Notes: generated from the letters alone by a model not told the origin. A stretch of 64,000 bases of DNA from Synechococcus sp. BL107 (GCF_000153805.1 NZ_DS022298.1:256616-320615); one strand, 5' to 3'; counted from the stretch's first letter, positions 10,457-21,545 are shown. Made by a program: numbers and translations.

Positions 10457-11458
10457 GTGCGATTTCATATCCAGCAGGAAAGCGACATCCCCGCGTCGAC
10501 CCAGCTGTACAACCAAATCTGCTTCGCCATTGCTGCACGGCACTACCCGCCTGGCCACCGATTACCGAGTACGCGACAGCTGGCGATGCAGACCGGATTA
10601 CACCGCAACACGATCAGCAAGGTGTACCGCCAGCTTGAAACCGACGGTGTGGTGGAGGCCATGGCCGGATCGGGCATCTATGTACGCGACCAGCAGAAAC
10701 CGCGGGAAATCAAAACTCCACCCCACATCCGCAACCGCGGCGTCACCGATCTCGATCGGGAAGTGCGCAAATGCGTGGATGGTCTGCTGAACGCAGGCTG
10801 CACGCTGCAGCAGACCCGTGAGCTGCTCACCCGGGAAATCGACTGGCGGCTGCGCTGTGGCGCCCGGGTGTTGGTGAGCACGCCCCGGGAAGACATTGGT
10901 GCTTCGATGCTGATCGCTGAGGAATTGGAGCCCTGCCTCGACGTGCCCGTGGAAGTGGTACCGATGGAGGAATTGGAAAACGTGCTGGAAACCTCCAGTA
11001 ATGGAACGGTGGTGACCAGCCGTTACTTCCTCCAGCCCGTGGAGGAGCTGGCCAAAAAACACAGCGTGCGGGCTGTGGCGGTGGATCTCAACGATTTCCG
11101 CAATGAGCTGGCCATGCTGAAGGAGCTACGCCCCGGCAGTTGCGTGGGCCTGGTGAGCATCAGCCCCGGTATCTTGCGGGCCGCCGAAGTGATCCTGCAC
11201 TCGATGCGCGGCAACGACCTTCTGCTGATGACGGCCACTCCAGATGTAGGGAGTCGTCTGTTGGCGCTGTTGCGCGCCTCCAGCCACGTGCTCTGCGATC
11301 GCCCCAGCTTGCCCCTTGTTGAACAGAGCCTGCGCCAAAACCGATCGCAACTGATGCGAATGCCGCAACTGCACTGCGCCGAGAGTTACCTCAGCACCGA
11401 TACGATCGATTTACTCCGCAAGGAGATCGGCCTGCAAACCCCCGCGACCGCCAGCTGA
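10457..11458 (+). CDS. GntR-family transcriptional regulator
   Basis: 333 residues from a GTG start. The N-terminal winged helix is plain: PASTQLYNQICFAIAARHYP, then GHRLPSTRQLAMQTGLHRNT, then VYRQLETDGVVEAMAGSGIY. This is the GntR (YtrA/MocR-like) signature. The remaining ~250 residues are not a MocR aminotransferase domain. They have alternating alpha/beta character (VLVSTPREDIGASMLIAEEL, GTVVTSRYFLQPVEELAK), like a periplasmic-binding or response-type effector domain conserved in picocyanobacteria. The target is unknown. The next gene, cysE, starts 9 bases downstream, so the two may be co-transcribed. Confidence 0.85.
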   Translation: MRFHIQQESDIPASTQLYNQICFAIAARHYPPGHRLPSTRQLAMQTGLHRNTISKVYRQLETDGVVEAMAGSGIYVRDQQKPREIKTPPHIRNRGVTDLDREVRKCVDGLLNAGCTLQQTRELLTREIDWRLRCGARVLVSTPREDIGASMLIAEELEPCLDVPVEVVPMEELENVLETSSNGTVVTSRYFLQPVEELAKKHSVRAVAVDLNDFRNELAMLKELRPGSCVGLVSISPGILRAAEVILHSMRGNDLLLMTATPDVGSRLLALLRASSHVLCDRPSLPLVEQSLRQNRSQLMRMPQLHCAESYLSTDTIDLLRKEIGLQTPATAS

Positions 11459-11467
11459 CCCCCGCCG

Positions 11468-12214
11468 ATGCTTGATCAGATCCGAGCCGATCTCGCCATC
11501 ATCCGCGAGCGCGATCCGGCTGCTCGCGGTTGGCTGGAGATGCTGTTTTGCTATCCAGGCCTCCACGCCATCAGTCTGCACCGGTTCAGCCATCGGCTTT
11601 GGCGCAGCCGCTTGCCGCTCAAGCTCCTGGCCCGCTGCATCAGCCAAGTGGGGCGTGCCCTAACCGGCATCGAAATTCATCCCGGTGCACGCATCGGCCA
11701 CAGTGTGTTTATCGACCACGGCATGGGTGTAGTGATCGGGGAAACCGCGGAAATCGGGCACCGATGCCTGCTGTATCAGGGCGTCACCCTGGGTGGAACC
11801 GGCAAAGACCATGGCAAGCGCCATCCCACGTTGGGGGAAAACGTTGTGGTGGGAGCAGGGGCCAAGGTGCTAGGGGCGATCACGATCGGGCCCAACACCC
11901 GCATTGGCGCTGGCTCAGTGGTAGTGAGAGATGTGGAAGAAGACTCCACCGTGGTGGGCATCCCCGGCCGGGTGATCCACCAAAGCGGCGTCCGTATCAA
12001 CCCCCTAGCCCATTCCGCCCTCCCCGATGCGGAAGCAAATGTAATCCGCAACTTGATGGAGCGAATCGACGAGCTGGAGACCACGGTGAACGCCCTAAGA
12101 AGCTGCCTCGATGACGTGGCAACAGATTGTGCTCTGCAAGACGACCATGGTGGCGAGGCACAAAGCCTCAAAGACAGGGAAATCCTTGAATTTCTCGGGG
12201 AGAGCAGCGGGTGA
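11468..12214 (+). CDS. cysE: Serine O-acetyltransferase
   Basis: 248 residues. The N-terminal helical part ([18 protein letters not shown]) is followed by a left-handed beta-helix of hexapeptide repeats ([20 protein letters not shown], then [10 protein letters not shown]) with the catalytic [11 protein letters not shown] and [12 protein letters not shown] motifs. It makes O-acetylserine, the carbon skeleton for cysteine synthesis and sulfide assimilation. The C-terminal ~70 residues form a predicted coiled coil ([16 protein letters not shown]) beyond the usual end. The stop overlaps the next gene by 4 bases (GTGA), so a sulfotransferase-like protein is translationally coupled to this sulfur-assimilation enzyme. 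Confidence 0.95.
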   Translation: MLDQIRADLAIIRERDPAARGWLEMLFCYPGLHAISLHRFSHRLWRSRLPLKLLARCISQVGRALTGIEIHPGARIGHSVFIDHGMGVVIGETAEIGHRCLLYQGVTLGGTGKDHGKRHPTLGENVVVGAGAKVLGAITIGPNTRIGAGSVVVRDVEEDSTVVGIPGRVIHQSGVRINPLAHSALPDAEANVIRNLMERIDELETTVNALRSCLDDVATDCALQDDHGGEAQSLKDREILEFLGESSG

Positions 12215-13065
12215 TCATCGATCACACCCTGAAGATCGTGCTGCTGCATGTGCCCAAATGTGCGGGCACCAGCCTCCGCCAAGCCTTTTTGGAGGATGGG
12301 CAAGACCGAGACGTGGTGAGCTTTTTCGATTTCGAATACAACCCTGTACTGCATCGCCAGGTGGACAAAGCCCACCTTCCGTTAATGGATCTGCGCCATT
12401 TCCCGGAATGGCGGTTTCTCAAGCGGTATGCGGTGATCGCCTGCATTCGGCATCCCTATGAACGCTTGGCCTCGGCGTGTCGGGAGTTTCTCCGACAAAA
12501 CAGTCGAGACACAGAAGTGCAGATGCGCACGCAACTCCCCAACCAAGAACAACGGTTGGCTTACCTGCGACGACTTCCCGCAGCGATGGACGCCCACGAT
12601 TTGCGGTGGGTGCATGGCTTCCCAATCCACTGGTTTACCCACTACGGCAAGAGAGCCAAGGTGCAACATCTGATCCGATGCAGTGATCTAGCTGAAGATC
12701 TCACCGACTTGGGTGCACGGCTGAAGTGGCCAAAGGGCCTACGCACCAAGCTGGCGGCCGTAGGAGCTGGGGCGGGTCGCCGCCAAACGGCGGATCTTGA
12801 TGATCTCAGCCACGACCCAAACCTCCGGGCCATGGCCAACCTGCTGCACAGCAACGACTTTCGCTGCTTTGGCTTTGCGCGCAGCGAGGCCTACTTTGAG
12901 GATCCAGATCTGGCCGACCACGTGCAGCAGTGTCTGCGGTTGGGGCCATCCCACGAGCTGCCACTCACCAACCTCACTCCCCAAATGCGCTGGTATTACG
13001 GCCGCAGCAGCAACCGCAATGAGCCGGTGTTGCAGCCGATCCGAAGCAGGAGGCAGCGGCGATGA
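12211..13065 (+). CDS. Sulfotransferase family protein (HxPKCAGT type)
   Basis: 284 residues from a GTG overlapping the cysE stop. [14 protein letters not shown] is the PAPS 5'-phosphosulfate loop, and [17 protein letters not shown] is the 3'-phosphate-binding segment, as in the Sulfotransfer_2 family that modifies glycans. The acceptor is unknown. The C-terminal ~50 residues are basic. It overlaps the following glycosyltransferase by 4 bases (ATGA). The order cysE - sulfotransferase - glycosyltransferase makes a glycan-sulfation role likely, by context only. Confidence 0.8.
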   Translation: MIIDHTLKIVLLHVPKCAGTSLRQAFLEDGQDRDVVSFFDFEYNPVLHRQVDKAHLPLMDLRHFPEWRFLKRYAVIACIRHPYERLASACREFLRQNSRDTEVQMRTQLPNQEQRLAYLRRLPAAMDAHDLRWVHGFPIHWFTHYGKRAKVQHLIRCSDLAEDLTDLGARLKWPKGLRTKLAAVGAGAGRRQTADLDDLSHDPNLRAMANLLHSNDFRCFGFARSEAYFEDPDLADHVQQCLRLGPSHELPLTNLTPQMRWYYGRSSNRNEPVLQPIRSRRQRR

Positions 13066-14594
13066 CATTAATGCTCACCCTGCTCTGCCGGGATGAGGCC
13101 GACATCCTCGAGAGCATGCTGCGGTTTCATCTCGATCAGGGAGTGGAGCTGATCATTGCCACCGACAACGGTTCAATGGATGGCAGCTTGACCCTGCTGC
13201 AACGCTATGAACGGATGGGGAAGCTGCGGCTGATCCAAGAGCCAGACCACAGCCACGATCAAGCGGTGTGGGTGACGCGAATGGCACGGATGGCGGCGGA
13301 CCTGGGCGCCGACTGGGTGATCAACAGCGATGCCGATGAATTTTGGTGGCCAACCCAGGGCAATCTCGCCTCCACTCTGGCGGCGCTGCCGAGCTCAGTT
13401 CAGGCCGTGACTGTGGAGCGCACGAATTTTCTACCTCCAGCACGAGACGCCAAGGATCAACGCCCCTTCCACCAGCGCCAGGTGCTGCGGGAACGCATTT
13501 CGCGCAACAGCCTGGGGGAACCACTTCCCCCCAAGCTGATTCATCGCGCCGATCCGAACGTCACGGTGAGTGATGGCAACCACGGCGCCACGGTGAACGG
13601 CGAACGCCTGAGCACGATCAGTAACGGCGGCATTGAAATCCTGCATGTGCCGATTCGCAGCTACCCCCAACTCGAACGAAAGATTCGCCAAGGCTCCGAA
13701 GCCCTCGAACGCAACCGCCGCATTGGGCCTGGGGTTGGCCACAGCTGGCGCAGCCTGTATAACACCCACCTCAAAGCCGGCACCCTTCTCGCTTACTACG
13801 ACGGCCTCCGCCCCGATGAGGCAACGCTCACCGCCCAACTGGCCAGCGGCGAGCTGATCGACGACCGGAGGCTTCAGCGCAGCCTGGGCGACCAAATCCC
13901 ACGGGTGGCTGTGATCACGCCCTACTACAAAGAGCCCTTGGCCCAACTGCAGCAATGCCATCAGAGCGTGCTGGCCCAAAGCGAGCCCTGCCTGCACGTG
14001 CTGGTGTCCGACGGACACCCACGCCCACGCATCAACAAATGGAACGCTGAGCATGTGCGACTCCCCCGCAGCCATGGGGACATTGGCTCCACCCCCCGGC
14101 TGATTGGCTGCTATCACGCCATCGGGTTAGGGGTGAATGCCGTCGCCTTCCTCGATGCCGACAACTGGTACGGACCAAACCACATCGCTGATTTGCTGGC
14201 ATCCATGGACAAGGAGAAAGCCGATTTTGTTTCGAGTGGCCGAACCCTCTGCCGCCTCGATGGCTCAGAGATGGGGCCGTGCCCCCTCACCGATCCAGAA
14301 CGGTTCATTGACACCAACACGATGCTGTTTGGTCGACAAGCATTCCAGTTACTCCACCATTGGGTACTGATGCCGAGCTACGGCCACCTCATCGGTGACC
14401 GGATCATGCTGAACCACGTGCGGCGCTCGAATCTCAAACGCCATCACCTCAATCAAGGCTCAGTGTTTTACCGCTGCGCCAAAGAAGGGCTCTACCGCCA
14501 AATGGGTGAGGTGATTCCAGAAGGAGTTCAGCCCCGCCCTAATTACGAGGCATCGTTCCGTCAGTGGGAGGCCGATGGTCAGCCGCCGCTTTGA
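13062..14594 (+). CDS. Two-domain glycosyltransferase (GT-A / family 2 type)
   Basis: 510 residues that appear to hold two GT-A-like modules. The first (1-270) begins [17 protein letters not shown], then has [10 protein letters not shown] and [10 protein letters not shown] (DxD type), as in the Glyco_tranf_2_4 group. The second (from ~290) begins [18 protein letters not shown], with [10 protein letters not shown] and [10 protein letters not shown], as in classical family 2. The fusion suggests sequential addition of two sugars to one glycan. The gene overlaps the upstream sulfotransferase by 4 bases and the end of secA (opposite strand) by 16 bases. Confidence 0.8.
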   Translation: MTLMLTLLCRDEADILESMLRFHLDQGVELIIATDNGSMDGSLTLLQRYERMGKLRLIQEPDHSHDQAVWVTRMARMAADLGADWVINSDADEFWWPTQGNLASTLAALPSSVQAVTVERTNFLPPARDAKDQRPFHQRQVLRERISRNSLGEPLPPKLIHRADPNVTVSDGNHGATVNGERLSTISNGGIEILHVPIRSYPQLERKIRQGSEALERNRRIGPGVGHSWRSLYNTHLKAGTLLAYYDGLRPDEATLTAQLASGELIDDRRLQRSLGDQIPRVAVITPYYKEPLAQLQQCHQSVLAQSEPCLHVLVSDGHPRPRINKWNAEHVRLPRSHGDIGSTPRLIGCYHAIGLGVNAVAFLDADNWYGPNHIADLLASMDKEKADFVSSGRTLCRLDGSEMGPCPLTDPERFIDTNTMLFGRQAFQLLHHWVLMPSYGHLIGDRIMLNHVRRSNLKRHHLNQGSVFYRCAKEGLYRQMGEVIPEGVQPRPNYEASFRQWEADGQPPL

Positions 14595-17392
14595 GGTGCA
14601 GCAGGCTGGAACATGAACATCGAATAGATCACATTGCGGCGCATGTTGGTCATCATCTCGAGGAACATGTCGTAACCCTCGTTCTTGTATTCGATCAAAG
14701 GATCTTTCTGTCCATAGCCCCGTAGACCCACGGATTCCCGAAGCGCATCCATCGCCTGGAGATGTTCGCGCCAAAGGGTGTCGATCTGCTGAAGGATGAA
14801 GAAGCGCTCGGCCTCTCTCATCAGGCCTGGGCGTTGCTGCTCAATCTGACCTTCTTTGAGGTCGTAAGCATTGCGCAATTGCTCCTGAAGGAAAGCCTTG
14901 AGCTCGTCCATCCCCAAACCATTCACTTGTGCAGGGGTGAGATCTTCAAGCAAGTAAATGAATTCCTTCACCTTTCCCACCAACTGATCCAAATCCCATT
15001 CCTCAGGGGGTAGATCGGGATTCACGTAAGCCTCCACGATTTCATTCATCGTTCGTTCGCCATAGCCAATCACCTGCTTCTTCAACGCACGGCCGTCCAG
15101 CACACGGCGACGTTCGGAATACACAGCACGGCGCTGATTGTTCATCACCTCGTCGTACTCGAACACTTGCTTCCGGATGTCGTAGTAGTACGTCTCAACT
15201 TTTTTCTGGGCACCTTCCAGGGAGCGAGTCAGCATGCCCGACTCAATCGGCATGTCTTCCTCCACCCGGAATGCATTCATCAAGCCAGCCACGCGCTCAC
15301 CACCAAAAATGCGCAAAAGGTTGTCGCCTAGCGATAGGAAAAAGCGCGTGGAACCGGGATCACCCTGACGTCCAGCACGACCGCGAAGCTGGTTATCTAC
15401 TCGGCGCGACTCGTGTCGCTCGGTACCAATGACGTGCAGCCCGCCGGCATCGCGCACACGGGCCTCCTCCTCCTTCACGACCGCGTCGTATTCACCCCGT
15501 ACCAGAGCAATCGCTTCCCGCAGCGATTGGATCTCGGCATCTTCGGTTGGGGCCTTTTCGGCCGCCGTGGCAATCCTCTCCTCAAGATCAAGCACGCTGA
15601 GGGCGCGATCGCCCCATGCCTTCACCAAATCTCGCGCAAGTTGAGCAAGAACTTGATCTGTGGACTCCGAAAGCTCACAGGGATAAAGGCTGGCTCCGGC
15701 CCGGGGCGATGCCGTTGCAGACGTCTCAGAGAACCCAGTAGCAGAGGCTGAATCCTGGACAGGAAGGGATGGAAGCGGACCATCTTCTGGCTTGACTAGG
15801 CGACCGAGCAACACCTCTCGCAACTTGAGGCGGGCCATGTAATCGCTGTTCCCACCAAGAATGATGTCCGTACCACGGCCCGCCATGTTGGTGGCAATCG
15901 TGACGGCACCAGCGCGGCCTGCTTGAGCCACGATTTCTGATTCCCGTTCCACATTTTCGGGTTTGGCATTAAGCAAGTTGTGGGGAATATCTTGTTCTGC
16001 CAGCAGGCTGCTCAACAACTCACTCTTTTCCACCGATGTGGTACCCACCAGCACCGGACGCGCTTTTTTGTGGATCTCGGCAGTTTCGTTGGCAACAGCC
16101 CGCCACTTCGCCACTTCAGTTTTATATACCTGATCAGCCCAGTCTTGACGTGCGCGAATGCGATTGGTCGGAACAATCGTGGTCTGCAATTTGTAGGTCT
16201 TCTCGAACTCCACTTCCTCTGTTTTGGCGGTGCCGGTCATGCCCGCCAATCGCGGATAGAGAAGAAAGAAGTTCTGGTAGGTAATCGAAGCGAGAGTTTG
16301 CGTTTCCGGTTGAATCTGAAGCTTTTCCTTGGCCTCGATCGCTTGGTGCTGGCCATCACTCCAACGACGGCCTGGCATCACACGACCGGTGAATTCATCA
16401 ACAATCACCGCTTCGTCATCCCGAACTATGTAGTTCACATCCTTCACAAACAACTCCTTCGCCTTCAGGGCGTTGGTGATGTAGTGGGCCCAGGGGTCCT
16501 GGGGGTCAAACAGATCCTGGACACCCAAAGTTTTCTCGGCTTTGGCAAAGCCTTCATCCGTAAGAGTGCAACTGCGCTGCTTCTCATCCACTTCGTAATC
16601 ACCCTCAGGATCGATACCGTCTTTACCCATCTCGGCAGAGCGCTCAAGGGAGGCAGCCAATTGGGCAGCTTGTTGGTATTTCTCCTGCTCACGCTCGACC
16701 TGGCCAGAAATGATTAAGGGTGTACGCGCCTCATCAATGAGGATTGAATCCACCTCGTCAATCACGCAAAACTGAAATTCGCGTTGAACCACTTCACTAA
16801 TATCCGCGGCCATATTGTCGCGGAGGTAATCGAAACCCAACTCCGAATTTGTGGCATAGGTGATATCGCAGGCATAGTTGCGGCGTCGCTCCTCCGGGCG
16901 CATGTCCTGCTGGATCAAACCAACTGATAAACCCAGAAAACGGTGGACCTGCCCCATCCACTCAGCATCACGACGGGCCAGATAGTCGTTCACAGTGACC
17001 ACATGCACACCACGACCGGTGAGAGCATTGAGGTAGCTAGGCAACGTAGCGACAAGAGTTTTGCCTTCGCCGGTTTTCATCTCAGCAATCTGACCCTCAT
17101 GCAGCACCATGCCGCCAATCAATTGCACGTCGAAGTGACGCATCCCGAGAACACGCTTTCCGGCTTCTCGAACAACAGCAAACGCCTCAGGGAGAATCTC
17201 ATCAAGGATGAGCCTTTGATTCACAAGCGTGCCGGCATTGGCAAGACGTTCTTGAAATGCGGCCGTACGTCTACGTAAATCGTCGTCGCTCAGGGGAGCA
17301 ATTTCCTCTTCGAGAAGAGTGATGTCGGAAACAAGCGGCTGGTAGCGCTTCAGCTTGCGGGCATTGGGGTCACCCAGCAGGAGCTTGAGCAT
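14579..17392 (-). CDS. secA: Preprotein translocase ATPase SecA
   Basis: 937 residues. NBD1 has [14 protein letters not shown] (Walker A) and [16 protein letters not shown] (Walker B). The preprotein cross-linking domain follows, then NBD2 with [13 protein letters not shown] and [15 protein letters not shown], and the helical wing/scaffold. Between NBD2 motifs there is an insertion of about 125 residues (around 560-685, low-complexity Ser/Ala at its start, then helical) of the kind seen in cyanobacterial and plastid SecA. The C-terminal Cys-rich zinc motif of proteobacterial SecA is absent. It drives Sec-dependent export at the plasma and thylakoid membranes. It marks the last core gene before the AT-rich island. 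Confidence 0.98.
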   Translation of the reverse strand: MLKLLLGDPNARKLKRYQPLVSDITLLEEEIAPLSDDDLRRRTAAFQERLANAGTLVNQRLILDEILPEAFAVVREAGKRVLGMRHFDVQLIGGMVLHEGQIAEMKTGEGKTLVATLPSYLNALTGRGVHVVTVNDYLARRDAEWMGQVHRFLGLSVGLIQQDMRPEERRRNYACDITYATNSELGFDYLRDNMAADISEVVQREFQFCVIDEVDSILIDEARTPLIISGQVEREQEKYQQAAQLAASLERSAEMGKDGIDPEGDYEVDEKQRSCTLTDEGFAKAEKTLGVQDLFDPQDPWAHYITNALKAKELFVKDVNYIVRDDEAVIVDEFTGRVMPGRRWSDGQHQAIEAKEKLQIQPETQTLASITYQNFFLLYPRLAGMTGTAKTEEVEFEKTYKLQTTIVPTNRIRARQDWADQVYKTEVAKWRAVANETAEIHKKARPVLVGTTSVEKSELLSSLLAEQDIPHNLLNAKPENVERESEIVAQAGRAGAVTIATNMAGRGTDIILGGNSDYMARLKLREVLLGRLVKPEDGPLPSLPVQDSASATGFSETSATASPRAGASLYPCELSESTDQVLAQLARDLVKAWGDRALSVLDLEERIATAAEKAPTEDAEIQSLREAIALVRGEYDAVVKEEEARVRDAGGLHVIGTERHESRRVDNQLRGRAGRQGDPGSTRFFLSLGDNLLRIFGGERVAGLMNAFRVEEDMPIESGMLTRSLEGAQKKVETYYYDIRKQVFEYDEVMNNQRRAVYSERRRVLDGRALKKQVIGYGERTMNEIVEAYVNPDLPPEEWDLDQLVGKVKEFIYLLEDLTPAQVNGLGMDELKAFLQEQLRNAYDLKEGQIEQQRPGLMREAERFFILQQIDTLWREHLQAMDALRESVGLRGYGQKDPLIEYKNEGYDMFLEMMTNMRRNVIYSMFMFQPAAPQSGG

Positions 17393-17458
17393 GGTCTCGA
17401 CGACTACCAGAAAGTCATGCCAGCCTACTGACGAAGGACTGCAAACCAGAAGACTGAC

Positions 17459-18190
17459 ATGCCTGCTCGACTGCCGGACTTCTTAGGGATAGGAACCCAA
17501 AAAGGGGGAACAACGAGTTTGCACGAATGGCTATGCGGACATTCCCAGATTTATTTGCCTGACTGCAAGGAAGTGCACTACTTCGATTTGAACCATGAAA
17601 GGAATGAAAGTTGGTATAAAAACCATTTCATAGACGCCAGAGAGGATCAAAAATGCGGTGAAATAACGCCATTTTATTTATTTCACCCAAACGTTCCATC
17701 AAGAATACACAAACTATTGCCGAAAGTTAAAATGATTGTATTGCTAAGAGATCCAGCAGAGAGAGCAATATCACAAATTTTGCATGCTAAAAGAAAGGGA
17801 TTCGAAACACTTTCACCAGAGGAAGCCATAGCAAGAGAACAAGAAAGGCTCCAACAAGGAGGCATATGGAGCCTCCAAAAACATAGTTACATAGGAAGAA
17901 GCAGGTATTTAGAACAACTAGACAGATATGAGAAATTATTCAAAAAAGATCAAATGCTTATATTAAAAAGCGAAGACCTATTCGAAAAACCAGCCCAAGA
18001 ATGGATAAAAATAACCGAATTCTTAGGGATTAGATCAGACTTAAGGCTCCCAAGCATGCCAAAGGCGAATGAAGGAGTAAGCATGAATGAGAAATTAAAA
18101 CAAAGGCTTCGAAGAAAGATTCGCAAAGAGTTACAAGCTACAGCCGATGGCATAAAAGAACGATACGGCTTTGAGTGGACATGGAATTAA
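17459..18190 (+). CDS. Sulfotransferase (AT-rich, island)
   Basis: 243 residues. [17 protein letters not shown] is the P-loop for the PAPS 5'-phosphosulfate, and [18 protein letters not shown] the 3'-phosphate site, as in the Sulfotransfer_1 or heparan-sulfate N-deacetylase/sulfotransferase-like group. CKEVHYFDL after the P-loop is also typical of that group (KExxYF). The gene is strikingly AT-rich with AGA and AAA codons, unlike secA 66 bases away, and marks the left end of the accessory island. The acceptor is probably a surface carbohydrate, by context with glycosyltransferases and a sulfatase. Confidence 0.88.
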   Translation: MPARLPDFLGIGTQKGGTTSLHEWLCGHSQIYLPDCKEVHYFDLNHERNESWYKNHFIDAREDQKCGEITPFYLFHPNVPSRIHKLLPKVKMIVLLRDPAERAISQILHAKRKGFETLSPEEAIAREQERLQQGGIWSLQKHSYIGRSRYLEQLDRYEKLFKKDQMLILKSEDLFEKPAQEWIKITEFLGIRSDLRLPSMPKANEGVSMNEKLKQRLRRKIRKELQATADGIKERYGFEWTWN

Positions 18191-18249
18191 GTGAATTGAA
18201 TAGAAAGAAAACATAAAAGCTATTATATATTTTCAAATTAATTCATAAT

Positions 18250-19260
18250 CTATAAACTTGCCTCAACTTTATCTAACGCCAAAGAAACGCTGTCTTGCAT
18301 GGCCGATAAGGAATATCTAGAACGAACTTCAGCAGACAATAAAGTCAGGTTTCGAAAGACTCTATCTGGATTCTGACAAAGAGATAGCTCAAAGTCTTCA
18401 ACAGAATTGACGAAATCTGCCCAATCACCAAAAGCAACTTCAGATGCCATAGAAAACTCTGAACCTAAGTTAAAAAGTTCACGACCACCCAAACCAGAAT
18501 AACCAACAACAGCGCAACCACAGGCAAGAGCTTCAGCTACAGGCAAGCCGAATCCTTCAGGATGGCCAAAGGAGAGAAAAAGAAAACTTTCAGACATAAG
18601 TTCAATAACTGAAGTATGAGCAAGACCGTCAATGGGCTTAATGGTCCAACCAGAAAGCAATGATCGTTCTCTCAAAATAGAAGCGACCACGGAGCCATCA
18701 AGGAGATTCTTACGAGGCATATAGACAATCTGGCGCTTCTTGTTAGAAATGGAAGGGAGACCACCGAGATCGAATCCATTAATAATCAACGAAACACGAT
18801 TGCTTCCAGGAAGAACAAACTCAGAGAGAAACTTGTAATCGTGTTGAGACACACAAAAAACCTGAAGAATCGACTCATGACGATACAATGACAATGCAAT
18901 ATTTGGCTTTAGAAAAGAAGTATCGCCGGAAAGACCAAAAGTATATGATAAGTTTTGATTAAATATGACAGATGGAAAGCCTGCGGCGTATTTAAAAATT
19001 GTAGTCAAGAAAGTCTCTGGAAAGATAATGACATTATGAGTACGTGATAGAGAGGAATCGCGTAACTTAACCCACTCAGAAAACGAAATTGTATTAACAT
19101 TACTGCTAAACCAACCAGGATGGAAATCAGCAGACTCTTGAATAATTGTTGCCTTACGTCCGCAGGCAACAATAGACTCAGCAAGTCGATGCATCTGCTT
19201 TACGCCGCCAATCGGACGAGTAATATCGGGATGGAGAGCTAACCAGTAATGAACCGACAT
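18250..19260 (-). CDS. Glycosyltransferase, family 1/GT4-like
   Basis: 336 residues. The C-terminal half holds the GT-B donor-site pattern: FGHPEGFGLPVAEALACGCA, followed by VVGYSGLGGRELF. This is the E-x7-E type motif of GT4 enzymes. The N-terminal half begins YWLALHPDITRPIGGVKQMH, an acceptor-side loop with GG. It would add a sugar to a surface glycan. The start at 19260 overlaps by 12 bases, head to head, with the divergent sulfatase gene as listed. A later sulfatase start would remove the overlap. AT-rich. Confidence 0.8.
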   Translation of the reverse strand: MSVHYWLALHPDITRPIGGVKQMHRLAESIVACGRKATIIQESADFHPGWFSSNVNTISFSEWVKLRDSSLSRTHNVIIFPETFLTTIFKYAAGFPSVIFNQNLSYTFGLSGDTSFLKPNIALSLYRHESILQVFCVSQHDYKFLSEFVLPGSNRVSLIINGFDLGGLPSISNKKRQIVYMPRKNLLDGSVVASILRERSLLSGWTIKPIDGLAHTSVIELMSESFLFLSFGHPEGFGLPVAEALACGCAVVGYSGLGGRELFNLGSEFSMASEVAFGDWADFVNSVEDFELSLCQNPDRVFRNLTLLSAEVRSRYSLSAMQDSVSLALDKVEASL

Positions 19261-20730
19261 AAATTAAAAGAAAAAATGTGGGAAAAACTAATAGGAAAAT
19301 CTAAGGGGAAACAATATACAAATAAAGACAGAACAAACTTAATATTAATCACATTTGATCAATGGCGAGGTGACTGGGGAGATCCCATGAAACCGGTAAC
19401 AGAACTGAAAGAATTGAAGGCCTTAGCAGAAGAAGGTCTAATAATAGAGAGATGCTATACAAGCAGCCCACAATGTGTGCCGGCAAGAATAAGTTGGTTG
19501 ACGGGTATGAGACCAAGTGAATCTGGAGTTACATATAACAGGCCATTAGATTTGCCAGGTAGCGCACCATCAATGATACGTGAACTAAAAGATTTAGGGT
19601 GGCATACAGCGATAGTAGGAAAAACACATTGGAGCAACCATAACATTGAATGTGACTTAAGAGAAAACAAAAAGAGGCTTAGTGATTTAGGATTTATAGA
19701 ATCAAGAGAAATTGCAGGACCGCGGGCCTTACAAAAAGTAAAATGTGACATAACAGACGATTGGGAAAAGACAGGAGTGTATAAAGCTCACATTAAAGAC
19801 CTCGCTGAACGCTATAAGAATGGATGCAATGAAGCTGCATGGCAGGTTAGAGAAAGTGTTCTTCCTAACTCACTATATCCAGATATTTGGATTGCAAGTA
19901 AGGGTATAGAAATGCTTCAGAAAATGCCGACTAAAAAGCCATGGTTTCTGTGGATTAGTTTCGTAGGCCCGCATGAACCATTTGACACGCCAAAGCCATG
20001 GAAAGGAAGAAATAACAACGAACAACTCCCAAGAGTAATTAAGAATAATGGCTGGATTGACAGATTAGAAACGACATGTGAGACAAAAAAAATCAGGGAT
20101 CTATGGAAAGAAAAATTAAAAAAAGAACATACTGACGCACTTAGACTTGACTATGCGGATCATCTACAATTATTAGATGATCAATTAGGTAAGATTATAG
20201 ATATCGCGAAAGAAAGAACAGACTACAAAAATACAGCAGTAGCAATAACATCAGATCATGGCGAGATGCTAGGAGACCATGAGATGCTCTACAAATCAAC
20301 ATTCTTGGAGCCAAGCGTAAGAGTGCCATTTATATATAGTCCACCGCAAAAGACGAATCAAAGTCACAAAAATATAAGATTGCTTAAGCCAATAGGACTG
20401 ACAGAACTAATAAAATTCACGATTGATGGCTTACATATAGGCGGAAAAAGCAAACATATAGTTAGGAATTGCAAATGGCAAAATTACGCAATTTCCGAGT
20501 ATGGCAAAGAATTCATGATAGTTAAAGGCAAAATTAAAGTTGTCTACACAAGCGAAGGTAAAGCAATATGGGCAACTGACCTAGAAAAAGACCCGGAAGA
20601 GAAAAATAATATACTCGAAAACAAGAATATATCAGTAGCATGTAAAATATTTAGACAGAATAGGATTGCAATTAGGTATGCTCGTCGACGAAAGAAAAAG
20701 GGATGGTGTAAAATTGAATACAATAAATAG
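19249..20730 (+). CDS. Sulfatase (type I, formylglycine-dependent)
   Basis: 493 residues. The N-terminal LILITFDQWRGDWG supplies metal-binding Asp residues. CVPAR at residues 76-80 is the C-x-P-x-R signature whose Cys is converted to formylglycine. SDHGEMLGDHEML at about 345 gives the later Asp-His metal ligands. There is no signal peptide, so it probably acts in the cytoplasm, perhaps on sulfated precursors or as a related phospho-/sulfo-hydrolase. The substrate is unknown. The ATG at 19276 is an alternative start that would avoid overlap with the divergent glycosyltransferase. The gene is very AT-rich with Lys-rich composition. A sulfatase next to sulfotransferases suggests local turnover or editing of a sulfated glycan. 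Confidence 0.85.
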   Translation: MNRHKLKEKMWEKLIGKSKGKQYTNKDRTNLILITFDQWRGDWGDPMKPVTELKELKALAEEGLIIERCYTSSPQCVPARISWLTGMRPSESGVTYNRPLDLPGSAPSMIRELKDLGWHTAIVGKTHWSNHNIECDLRENKKRLSDLGFIESREIAGPRALQKVKCDITDDWEKTGVYKAHIKDLAERYKNGCNEAAWQVRESVLPNSLYPDIWIASKGIEMLQKMPTKKPWFLWISFVGPHEPFDTPKPWKGRNNNEQLPRVIKNNGWIDRLETTCETKKIRDLWKEKLKKEHTDALRLDYADHLQLLDDQLGKIIDIAKERTDYKNTAVAITSDHGEMLGDHEMLYKSTFLEPSVRVPFIYSPPQKTNQSHKNIRLLKPIGLTELIKFTIDGLHIGGKSKHIVRNCKWQNYAISEYGKEFMIVKGKIKVVYTSEGKAIWATDLEKDPEEKNNILENKNISVACKIFRQNRIAIRYARRRKKKGWCKIEYNK

Positions 20731-20748
20731 GATACTTCCAGATTCAGA

Positions 20749-21534
20749 TTACTCAAACGTGCGATCAAATCTTGGCCTAATGGAGGAATGGGGATTGTTG
20801 GTAAGCCAAATAGAAGAAGTACGAAAGGTATCTACATCGCCATTCAAATAGTCAAGAAATCTAGATAATTCAGATGAAGGATAACGACCATGAATAATAT
20901 AGGCGGGTGAGCCACGACCAATAATCCAAGGCTTGGTGGTTCGAACATTAAACTCGTCGGGTAGAATAAATAGACTTAGTGATCGATTGGAAATAGCTTT
21001 CCATAAGACAGAACGAAAGGACGCCTGATCCCAACTCTGATTAAAGCTAGTAAAAAGTAAGTCGTATGATGCAAGCCAATCAGTAACTAATTGACGAAAG
21101 GATGGAGAATTATTAAAAAATAACACTCCGGTGTTTATCTCTGGAAAAAAATCAGGAACAGAAGCATCATTCCAGCCCGGTGGATGACGAACAGGAGCGT
21201 AACAGGCTGCAATATCATAGAATTTCAAAATATTGAAGGTTAAATCAATTGAAGATGATATGAAGGCATCAGTATCGAGAAAAAGTATTTCATCATAGGG
21301 TAAATGCAACAGCGGCGAGATCTTATCTCGATAATTAAAAACTGGACAATCGTGTTGATATATATTTTCGAATACCAAGTCATGATTAATTGATAATGCA
21401 TATTCGAATAAATCAGTGAACAAACAGAAAGGAATAGTCGGAGAGTTAACTTTAGAAAGCCTAGCGTTAAAGAAGGCCTCATCGATATAGGCTTTTCCGG
21501 TAGCAATATAAGTAATACATCTTGAATCCGACAT
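20749..21534 (-). CDS. Nucleotide-diphospho-sugar transferase-like protein
   Basis: 261 residues. ILFLDTDAFISSS at about residue 84 is a DxD sugar-nucleotide/metal motif. DFFPEINTGVLFFNNS is the FNxG-like segment of GT8/GT77-type transferases. It probably uses a nucleotide sugar to extend a glycan. It ends 18 bases from the convergent sulfatase gene. It begins 11 bases after the TPR gene upstream on the same strand, so it is likely part of an operon with it. Confidence 0.65.
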   Translation of the reverse strand: MSDSRCITYIATGKAYIDEAFFNARLSKVNSPTIPFCLFTDLFEYALSINHDLVFENIYQHDCPVFNYRDKISPLLHLPYDEILFLDTDAFISSSIDLTFNILKFYDIAACYAPVRHPPGWNDASVPDFFPEINTGVLFFNNSPSFRQLVTDWLASYDLLFTSFNQSWDQASFRSVLWKAISNRSLSLFILPDEFNVRTTKPWIIGRGSPAYIIHGRYPSSELSRFLDYLNGDVDTFRTSSIWLTNNPHSSIRPRFDRTFE

Positions 21535-21545
21535 GATTCAGATAT

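Noticed and set aside
10067-10558. Single 163-residue minus-strand gene as one continuous frame
   Set aside because: Its first ~60 codons are antisense to the GntR regulator and its last part is out of frame with the family; better explained as a frameshifted remnant starting near 10378.
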